64,000 nucleotides of DNA from the NCBI GenBank assembly GCA_008828725.1, contig MEHQ01001399.1, forward strand, positions 61,532 to 125,531. The letters run 5' to 3'. A program made the position numbers and the translations under genes. The notes below the pieces were generated by a model. That model worked only from the letters and a program-made list of their open reading frames with translations. It did no database searches and was not told the DNA's origin. The stretch comes from Saccharina japonica (taxonomy: Eukaryota > Sar > Phaeophyceae > Laminariales > Laminariaceae). How positions within the stretch are numbered: the first letter of the stretch is position 1; every line of letters begins with the position of its first letter. Positions 55,839 through 64,000 of the stretch are shown in pieces.

Positions 55839-57795
55839 GTATTGTACGTACGTACCTCGTACCTGTTCAAACCGGTTCGTCCGTTTGGCTGTTGGTATAC
55901 TATTAATAATGATGACAACTTTATTAGCTCTTTATCCGTAGTTGTTCATCCGCTAAAATATCATATTACGTATATAATGTGTATGAAGAGCACAATTCGA
56001 AATGAATGAATCCAGTGAGGCAGGCGACGATCGGATCGAATCGCAGCAACCCCGACCGGTAGGGCGGGGCCGCATGCCAAATGCGAGAAAAGTCAGGTGC
56101 GTGAGTGAGTGGTTGGCTATTATCAATAAATACGAAGTGCATATTACATATTATATCATACGAGTATTAATGGTGACAATTAATAGTGCCTGTATCAGAT
56201 GTGAGCTGCAAAAAACTGCTTATTGAAAGTCAAGTACATCTATTATTGTGGCCCGGGTCATGAACTGCGACCAAGTAACCGCATAGATCAATAATGAAGA
56301 GACATCGTACATGCAGCAAAGAGGTTGGGGGTATACTGCTGTACATTGTATATATTACGGAGGACCATAGTAAATAGGACCTAATTTTGTTCATAAAAAT
56401 ACGTAAATATATAGATTTTTGTGTATGCCGTAGGTCCTATTTACTATTAGTATGGTCCCCCGTAATAGTATACTGCTGTATGTAGTAGTAGGCGTACGAT
56501 AACCTGGGCATAGGTCTCAGGTATGTGTCAAGTGTATATATACCTGGTATCATATTATGTGTACAACAAACACCAGTGCGAGCAGTACGATACGTAGACT
56601 TTTGAGTCTCCGAGTCTCCTGAGTCTCCGTGTCAGTAAAGAGGGAGAGAGATAAAGACGTAGGAAAATGACTCACAAGTCAGTCAGCCTACCCTTGAGAA
56701 AACTGAAAGCTCTCAGCCTGGTAAGAGTCAACTGCCCAAGATTTGAGAAGGTTGACCTCCTCCCTCCCGGCGGCTGGCCTGGGTCCAAGGCGCCGTGGCC
56801 CCACTGCCACCAGACTACAGCTTTGATTTGCACTACAAGTACTACTCGTACATAGTAGGGAGAAAGTCTTGTCGGGGACTTCGAAGCAAGAAAGTGAGCT
56901 TTCGCGCCCGCCATGAGTAGCTAGCCATGAGTGAATAAGAACGTTAGCTCGAGTGAGCCCCCAGTTTATGGTTTGTGGTTTGTCGGAGAGGGCCGCGGTG
57001 CTGCTGTTGCTACATATCATATTTGTACTGAACATTTCCGGGCAAAATGGCACATCGTGACATGATACGCTGCTGCTGTGTTTCAGACGCCTTCCGAATG
57101 AACACCAACCAGCAGCGGCTCTCACAGATTGCCGCAGACAGGGAGTGTAAAAGGCGGTGGGCGCGATTGAAAAGGGACCGCGGCATCGAACACGCGCGGT
57201 AGCCGGCCGGAGCAAACAAACGCTGCTCGCCGGCATAAGGCTCATCAAAAGTCCATCGTAGATTGTTCTTCCTGGTTGATTCAGCTTGTTTTTTAGTTCA
57301 TGTTTGTCCTTTTTTGGGCGTTTAACAAATCAAGCAGTAAAAAACCAGCCGGGAGTGAACAAGTCATTCATGGAAAGAGACCGTGAAAACGGCGATCAAG
57401 CAACACACAACACGCACGCGCGCTCACCCGAGGCGGTTCGTCGAGCTGCAGTCCTTGCTGGGGAGTCAAAGCCACAGACAGACGAAAGATTTGTAGTGCG
57501 TGTGTTCTTGTGTGCCGAGATGTCGAAGGCAGGAGAGGAAGGGAAGAGGGGGAAGTAAAGTGGGCAGGTGTGGCGCAGTGGCGTCACGCACGAAGAAACC
57601 CAACGGACAGCTATTATTAGTGTTTTGTGAATCAGTCATATCATACGGAGAGACACCACCACCGCCTTTTGCCGCAATGAAGTAACCATTATCCACCACT
57701 ACGAAATAATCGTAAGTTTGGAACTTTCCGTTCTGAAATACCCCGGTTCCGCCCACCGCTCGAATACGGCAACTTCACGAACAGGGGGTGACTTT
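55839..57795. other. Stretch without a supported gene
   Basis: Apart from MITE family B at 56355, I see moderately long open frames on both strands at about 56670-57250 and 57290-57560. Neither strand gives recognisable motifs or convincing splice structure. Confidence 0.5.
56355..56465. mobile_element. MITE family B, copy 4 (most intact)
   Basis: It is 111 bp long with ends TTACGGAGGACCATAGTAAA and inverted GTATGGTCCCCCGTAA. It is flanked on both sides by TA, the target-site duplication expected of Tc1/mariner-mobilised elements. Confidence 0.75.
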
Positions 57796-57905
57796 TATTT
57801 TATTAACCATTTAGAACTGCACTGTCTAGGACTAACTATTTCTCTCTAATTATACGTGTTTTGTCCGCACATCGGGACTCCAGTCCTAAATGGGTTAATA
57901 AAATA
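57796..57905. mobile_element. Short inverted-repeat element, family G
   Basis: The ends TTTTATTAACCATTTAGAAC and CCTAAATGGGTTAATAAAAT are inverted repeats. The interior GGGACTCCAGTCCTA matches the element at 62417. Confidence 0.65.
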
Positions 57906-57969
57906 GACGACGACACACCAACAGAGTTTACGTACATACGTATTTATATATAAATAAGTTGTACTCGTA

Positions 57970-58303
57970 CTTTTCTTTTCTTTTTCCATCCCATTTATTA
58001 TTTTCGCACTTCTGTCTTTCTCCCTCCCTCCCTATTAATAGTCGTAACTCCGATCCGGGGTCACAAAGTGGGCTCCTCTCCCTCCTCCCCCACTATACGG
58101 TTCTTGCCTCGATTTTTATCGCGCAGAGGGTTCAGCCTTCCCAACGCTCGTCAAACTTCATCGAGCTTTGCTAACTCACGCTCTCGCGCTTTCTGGTAAA
58201 TAGTCAAGATATTTGTTTTGCGAGAAAAAGTCCTTACGAGCATGCCCCGGGGCGGCTCGAACTCACGATCTTGACTCTAACCAGCTTCGTGGTTACCTGC
58301 TAC
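57970..58303 (-). mobile_element. tRNA-headed SINE, head type 2
   Basis: It starts on this strand with the T-rich complement of the tail and TCCATCCCATTTATTATTTT. It continues through AACTCCGATCCGGGGTCACA and GCGCAGAGGGTTCAGCCTTC to a head with CTCGAACTCACGATCTTGAC and GTGGTTACCTGC. Confidence 0.75.
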
Positions 58304-58624
58304 TCGTGCATATATAAGCACACCGCAGTATGATAAGAATACTTTTTTTTTTTTTTTTACACCGCAGTATGATAAGAATACTTTGTACCAAGAAAAGCTG
58401 TGAAACATTCATAGATATTACCAGGTCGCCCTTGGGTAGGTAGGTAGTATATTATATGAGTCTCCGTGAGCTAGATTTTACTGTGCTTCCTCAGAAAAAA
58501 TGACGGTGGGGTGGGTGACCTCGTGAGTCGTGACCGTGAGCTCTCTGTGACCCTCTGGCCTGAGAGATCGGACGGGACGAACGACAGGAAACGAGGAAGA
58601 AGTGGCCAGCAGGGGGACGTATAC

Positions 58625-58762
58625 CATTGCTTTTTTTATTTTTTGTTTTTTTTTGCCCATCCCATTTATTATCTTCGCCCTTCTTTTCTCTCTCCTTCCT
58701 AGTCGTAACTCAGATCCGGGGCCACAAAGTAGGCTCCTCTCCCTCCCACCCCACTACGTGCC
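58625..58762 (-). mobile_element. SINE 3' fragment
   Basis: Only the tail and 3' body are present, from the T-run through CCCATCCCATTTATTATC and AACTCAGATCCGGGGCCACA to CACTACGTG. Confidence 0.7.
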
Positions 58763-59023
58763 CAGCTATGTAAGCGTGCATCATCATCAGCAGTAGGCAG
58801 TAAGCAGTACCCCCAGGAGTGTCTGTCCTGTGATTCCTTACCCTGTATACGTAGCGAGATACCAGGTACTAATTATACGATGGTCACAGACTGAGAGAAA
58901 AACGAAAACAAAAACAATGCAAATGAATGGGGAAAGCAAAAGTGAAATGCCAACGTACGGGGTACGAGAACACAACGACCATCTATTTAATACCAGGTAT
59001 GGAATAGGAATACTACTACAATA

Positions 59024-59135
59024 TTACGGAGGACCATAGTAAATAGGAGCAAATTTTGTTGGTGAAAATACGTAGATATATGGGTTTTGTTTGTACGGAA
59101 GGTCCTATTTACTACTACTCGTATTTACTACGTAA
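59024..59135. mobile_element. MITE family B, copy 5
   Basis: The left end TTACGGAGGACCATAGTAAA is intact. The right end is decayed to TATTTACTACGTAA with loss of the GGTCCCCC part. Confidence 0.6.
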
Positions 59136-59171
59136 TAGTTGCTTACCAGGTACCAGGCTGTGTACAGAACA

Positions 59172-59544
59172 TTTCTTCTTTTTTGCCATCCCATTTATTA
59201 TCTTCGCACTTATTTATTATGTATTTCTCCCTCCCTCGTCGGAACTCATATCCGGGGGGTCACAAAGTAGGCTCCTCTCCCTCCTCCCCCACTACGGCAC
59301 TACGGCTCTTGAATTGATTTTTATCGCGCAGAGGGTTCACTTCCCAACGCTCGTGGATCTTCATCGAATTTTGCTAACTCACGCTCTCTCGCGCTTTCCG
59401 CTACGTAGTCAATGTATTTTGTTTGCCGAGAAAAAGTCCCTACGACGAGCATGCACTCGGGGGGGATCGAACTCACGATCTCGACTCTAACAGACTGGTG
59501 GTTACCTGCTATTAATACGACGTAGCCCACCGGGGCGACCGGTC
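59172..59544 (-). mobile_element. tRNA-headed SINE, head type 2
   Basis: A full-length copy from GCCATCCCATTTATTATCTT to the head end CCCACCGGGGCGACC. The head has a B-box-like GGATCGAACTCACGATCTCG. Confidence 0.75.
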
Positions 59545-59557
59545 GAACATTTGTTTG

Positions 59558-59850
59558 TTTTTAGTTTTTTTTGTCCATCCCCTTTATTATCTTCGCCCTT
59601 CTTTGCTGTCTCCCTCTTCAGTCGTAACTCAGATCCGGGGTCACTAAGTAGGCTCTTCTCCCCCATCCCCACTGCGGTACTTGCCTTACATTTTTATCAC
59701 GAGAAGATTTCAGCACTCTCTTCCCTCGTCGACTTGCGTCGGATTCCGCCTACCCACGCCACGAAGGCGCTCTCAGCAATTGGTTCCTTTTTATTTTTTC
59801 AAATAAAGTAAAAATCTCACCACGGTGGGATTCGAACTTGGGTACCGGCA
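59558..59850 (-). mobile_element. tRNA-headed SINE, head type 3 (distinct)
   Basis: The body matches head type 1 copies (GCGCTCTCAGCAATTGG). The head reads CCACGGTGGGATTCGAACTT, unlike types 1 and 2. It lies tail-to-head next to the copy ending at 59544. Confidence 0.6.
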
Positions 59851-59959
59851 GCACTTCAGACAGCAGCTGCGTGCTCCATCTTTTTCCCGCGCCTACCGTT
59901 TGTTTTTGTACAGACAGCACTTCAGACAGTAGTTACGCTGTAGTCGGCAAATTCATTGG

Positions 59960-60337
59960 TAAAGAGTGGGAGGGGGGGGGAGGGGGACGATGCTGCTGTA
60001 GTCGAATGGAGATTGCGGGCGTGTAGTTCAGTTTTGGACACGCATAACATGCTGTAGGGATTTTAGGTGTACCTCTTCGGACTTGTGTATCCTTTCCCTG
60101 CTAAGTGTACGTGTTCTTTAGGATTCTCTGATGGCTCTAGCACTTTTGTGACCACGGGCCGTGATCTTGCTAGATCAGACTATAGGGATTAGCAACTGAA
60201 ACGAGTTTAATGTGAAGAAAAACAACAACAACAACAACAACAACATACATACTTTCGGGTTCGATACACGTCTAACCATGCTTCGCATTGATCTCGGGGG
60301 CATTCCCCTCCCCACGCATTGATCCAGGGGTATACTT
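59960..60337. other. Stretch with G-run and AAC repeat, no gene
   Basis: It contains a G-run at about 59970-59985, a family C-like fragment at about 60140-60225, and an AAC run at about 60224-60244. Nothing else is recognisable. Confidence 0.5.
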
Positions 60338-60338
60338 C

Positions 60339-60675
60339 GTTTTTTTTTTTTTGTTTTCCATCCCGTTCATTATTTTCGCACTTCCGCCTCTCTCCCTCCC
60401 TAGTCGTAACTCAGATCCGGGGTCACAAAGTAGGCTCCTCTCCCTCCTCCCCCACTACGGTTCTTGCCTTGATTTTTATCGCGCAGAGGGTTCAGCCTTC
60501 CCAACGCTCGTCGACTTTCATCGAATTTTGCTAACTCACGCTCTCGCGCTTTCTGCTAGTAGTCAAGATATTTTTTGCGAGAAAAAGTGCCTAAGAGCAT
60601 GCACTCGGCGGGGCTCGAACTCGCTTTCTTGACGCTTACAGGCGTCGTGGTTACCTGCTAGCCCACCGGGGCGAC
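60339..60675 (-). mobile_element. tRNA-headed SINE, head type 2
   Basis: Full-length copy with T-run, CCATCCCGTTCATTATTTTC, CAGATCCGGGGTCACAAAGT, and a head ending GTTACCTGCTAGCCCACCGG. Confidence 0.85.
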
Positions 60676-60768
60676 ATAAAAACAGAAAAATATAAAAGAC
60701 AAGGAGAAGCAGTACTAGTGGGAGATTTTAATTCAAGAATTGGGAAGGCAAGCAACCCGAACGAGATC

Positions 60769-61124
60769 ATTTTTTTTTTTTTTTTTCTCCATCCCATTTA
60801 TTATCTTCGCCCTCCCTTTCTCTCTCCTCCCTAGTCGTAACTCAGATCCGGGGTCACAAAGTAGGCTCCTCTCCCTCCTCCCCCACTACGGTTCTTGCCT
60901 TGCATTTTTATCGCGAGAAGACTTCAGCCTTTCCTTCCCTCGTCGACTCGCATCGAATTGAATTGTGCCTACCCACGCTACTATTAATTGGCGCTCTCAG
61001 CAGTTGATTCCGTTTTTTATTTATTTTTGCAAATAAACTCAAAAGTCCGACCCACGTGAGATTCGAACTCCAGACATCAACGTTCAGAAGCGTTCGAGGT
61101 TACCTCTAGACCATCGGGGCGACC
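60769..61124 (-). mobile_element. tRNA-headed SINE, head type 1
   Basis: Close in sequence to the copy at 41722, with the same body and a head ending GGTTACCTCTAGACCATCGG. The T-run of about 18 marks the tail. Confidence 0.88.
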
Positions 61125-61790
61125 GACTATTATTTCGTTATATATACCATATTCTTATCATTGTCGGAGCTCAGTAAATCGTCAGTTCTCCACGCCCGGG
61201 CCATTTGCATATCTCAGGAAAACCTGACTTCTCGACGCCCGTGCCTCGTGCTCCGTATTCTTACCCCCCGCCGTAGTTGAGATTTTTTTCCGCCGCCGTG
61301 GTGAAATTTTTCAAGTTCTATTGATTTAATGTGTGAGGATGAAACCCTGATGAATGCTCCGCTCCGTATCCGGACTCTTACAGTGTTGAGATTTTTTCCC
61401 CCCCCGCCCTCATGAACTTTCGAAGTTTTTTTATCCAAGTTCGATTTTTTTTCCCCCCGTCCTGACGAATTTTCGAAAATTTCTATCCAAGTTATATTAA
61501 TATGTTCATCCACTTTTATGATGGAGTTTGTGTGGGGATGAAAATTTAGCACCCCTCTACGTATATACGATACCAGTCATGTACTTGATACCAGGTATGG
61601 TATTGGGTACCACCCTACGTATGTATGCGTATATAGTACGAGTATGTGCATGATATTTATTATATATATGGTACTTAACAAGTACGAGTACTAATTTTGC
61701 TCCTATTAATATATTATCACCTGAAGAAGACATTAATTAATCGGGTCAGCTTTTTCATTCTGAGTGAATAATGCGAACAATGCCCTGCAC

Positions 61791-62125
61791 GGTCGCCCCG
61801 GTGGGCTAGCAGATAACCACGAAGCCTGTAAGCGTCAAGGAAGCGAGTTCGAGCCCCACCGAGTGCATGCTCTTAGGCACTTTTTCTCGCAAAAAATATC
61901 TTGACTAGCAGAAAGCGCGAGAGCGTGAGTTAGCAAAAATTCGATGAAGAAAGTCGACGAGCGTTGGGAAGGCTGAACCCTCTGCGCGATAAAAATGAAG
62001 GCAAGAACCGTAGTGGAGGAGGAGGGAGAGGAGCCTACTTTGTGACCCCGGATCTGAGTTACGACTAGGGAGGGAGAGACGGAAGTGCGAAGATAATAAA
62101 TGGGATGGAAAAAAAAAAAAAAAAA
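61791..62125 (+). mobile_element. tRNA-headed SINE, head type 2, with intact poly-A tail
   Basis: The head begins GGTCGCCCCGGTGGGCTAGC and has a B-box-like GCGAGTTCGAGCCCC. The body ends AATAAATGGGATGG followed by about 17 A. It matches the copy at 60339 in reverse orientation. Confidence 0.88.
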
Positions 62126-62337
62126 TTTGTTCGGAAGGGCCCAAATAATACTATAATGAATAATAGAGTAAAATTATTGACAAAGTTTAGGTTGTTTCGA
62201 TAATATGAATATATAATGGCGGTAATATTGAGTGCGGAGTAATAAATATTAATAACACATGCACATAACGATAGTCTTGGCGGTGCAGCGTTTTTATCAT
62301 AAACATCCCCCCCTGATGTTGACTATCATGATGGTAT

Positions 62338-62338
62338 N
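62338..62338. other. Ambiguous base (N)
   Basis: One undetermined base. It falls in AT-rich non-coding sequence and affects no feature. Confidence 0.99.
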
Positions 62339-62416
62339 ATATGAATGTATGAGTACGGGTATTGATATTGTATTGATAGATAGATGTTGTCGTCGTGTTA
62401 TTTGTTTTGCCCATTT

Positions 62417-62510
62417 TAACCCTTTCAGGACTGCAGTCCCGTTTTGTGGACAAACCACTCTAATTCTAAGCAATTTGTCCCATAACGGGACTCCAGTCCT
62501 ATAAGGGCTA
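62417..62510. mobile_element. Short inverted-repeat element, family G
   Basis: The ends CCCTTTCAGGACTGCAGTCC and GGGACTCCAGTCCTATAAGG are inverted repeats, related to the element at 57796. Confidence 0.7.
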
Positions 62511-62879
62511 AGTTGTTGTTGCTGTTGTTGTTGGTACGTTGTTTACGTTGTTGTTACGTAATGCTTTTTTTTTTTTAGTGTCGCTACGTACGAGTTCGAC
62601 TACGAGTTCGTGTATTCGTATGTTGGGTATTTTTTTGTGTCGCTATACCAGGTTATTATTTGAAGTACCCCTTTACGTATAGACGTAGTGATACCAATTC
62701 TTATTTTTTCAAGTAAACAGGTATTATTATTTTTAATATATTACAGACGTAGACTTTTTGTACCAGGTATTATATGTATGTATGTTGCCCATTTAATGTG
62801 TTGTTGTTGTTGTTGTTGTTGTTGGTTTGTTGTGTTTGTTGTTGTGTTGTTTTGTTTTAGCTTTTCAATGCTTTCGTCT

Positions 62880-64000
62880 TCGTTTTTTTGTAGGGTGTGC
62901 CATGTTCCTTTTTCTCCATGGCTTTTGGGCTTCTGGGCATAAACTTCCGGAAAACACGGGAGATCGTAAATGGATTGTCGGCTGGGTTGTCTGTCGTCCG
63001 TGTTGTCTACGAGAAAAACCGGGTGTATTTATCTTGCTTAGGGTATTCCCTTGCCGTGATTGATTTGTTGTTGTGTGTGTGTTGTTCACATTAAACCTTC
63101 CTTTCTTCCCGTCGACATCCAGCTGTGATATGACTGGGTGAGACACAGAGTATCCCCTTGCAGGTTTGTCTATTAAGCATTCCTTGGTGTTACTCACTTT
63201 CCGTAGAGTCAAGCGTAGAAGAGAAGCAGCTTATATTAATCCCCGGGCTTCAAGTATGGCCCACAGATATTATAAATACCCCGAATACCGAATACGAATG
63301 CCATCCAAGTTATACGAAAACGGACCAATTACCTATGCAGAGGTAATTGCCGGCCTTCCTAGCCCATACCATTACAATATTCTGTTCGTGGCGGTTGTCC
63401 GGCGTGTGTTGCACGGGAAAACGCTTTTTATATTTTAATTGTTTTGTCGATTTCCCGATTTGTTAAGCGGTTGACTATCGTGTGCAGCACGGGAAATCGT
63501 TTTCGTTTTATTTGGTAGTAGCGGTTGAGTGGAATATTCCATTCGTGGCATTTGTGGATTTTTCATGGCTTTGGCTTCTTGGGCACCATTGCCGGACACG
63601 AGAGCGTAGATGGATGTGGCGTTAGTCTAGCGTGTGTTGCATGGTGTTGCATGGTGTTGCACGGAAAAACACCCTATATTGATGTTTTGTGCTTTTTTAC
63701 ATAGATGGGTTGGGCTTCTTTCGCGTCACTCCTTTAGTTGTCTGTCGTGCGTTGTGGGAAAGTGGCTTGGGTATACCATATTATAGAGTCCGTCGATTTT
63801 ATTCCATGGTTTGGCTTTGCTTGCCTCATTGCGTTGCTTTGTGTGTTTTCTTGCTGGGGAGCGTGCCTTTGATTGGGGCTCATTTATTGCGTCAGGGATC
63901 AATAATCGACAATATTTTAACGGGACTTCTTTTGATGTTATGGGCCTTTTTTGCATCATTCATTACGTCAGGAATCAACAATACAAACTGGGTCTCTTCA
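62880..64000. repeat. Diverged repeated blocks at the window end
   Basis: Related blocks recur near 62890, 63380, 63490, 63560, 63710 and 63880, sharing phrases such as CATGGCTTTTGGGCTTCT / CATGGCTTTGGCTTCTTGG, GTGTTGCACGG and CGTCAGGGATCAATAAT / CGTCAGGAATCAACAAT. The unit cannot be fixed by eye. Open frames here have no recognisable motifs. A family C fragment lies at about 63075-63122. Confidence 0.5.

Noticed and set aside
56688..57248. - strand open frame of 186 codons
   Set aside because: The composition is irregular and Cys/Ser-rich, with no recognisable motif and no supporting splice structure or neighbours.
61791..61870. Functional tRNA gene
   Set aside because: A and B boxes are present, but the sequence does not fold into a full cloverleaf with standard stems by eye, and it continues into a repeated SINE body with a poly-A tail.

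Overview
The window looks like nuclear DNA of a multicellular stramenopile, most probably a brown alga. Reasons: many small exons joined by long introns, a dense population of short transposable elements in every intron and spacer, a secreted GH88-type uronyl hydrolase carrying a WSC domain (WSC modules are common in brown-algal cell-wall proteins), an EDR2-type C-terminal domain protein, and a TTAGGG-type telomeric motif. The species cannot be named from the sequence alone.

Only two genes are well supported. They converge on a spacer of about 8 kb. The first, on the + strand (7638-26403, 10 exons, about 1573 residues), encodes a long disordered N-terminal region, an EDR2 C-terminal (DUF1336) domain interrupted by a low-complexity insertion, and a predicted C-terminal membrane segment. 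The second, on the - strand (48103-34341, 17 exons, 666 residues), encodes a signal peptide, a GH88-like barrel, an unrecognised beta-rich module, a four-cysteine linker and a terminal eight-cysteine WSC domain. I assembled both by hand from splice signals and reading phase. In both models every junction is phase-consistent, and together they use 25 introns. One of these is a GC-AG intron.

The remainder is repeat-rich. Positions 1-7637 hold a 32-bp minisatellite and several inverted-repeat elements. Intron 1 of the EDR2-like gene contains a GTGCT pentanucleotide array of about 1.4 kb. Its later introns contain further inverted-repeat elements. The spacer 26404-34340 contains palindrome-rich repeats and a TA-flanked inverted-repeat element with four telomeric units at its centre. 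From 48104 to the end I see no convincing gene. This part has short inverted-repeat elements, a recent 1295-bp tandem duplication at 53065-55654, and a cluster of tRNA-headed SINEs, mostly between 57.9 and 62.1 kb, whose different heads share one 3' body and poly-A tail.

The two genes have no evident pathway link. The GH88-WSC protein probably acts in the cell wall or apoplast on unsaturated uronic-acid oligosaccharides. The EDR2-like protein is probably a membrane-associated, lipid-related factor. Most long open frames in the window are products of repeats or lie antisense to real exons.
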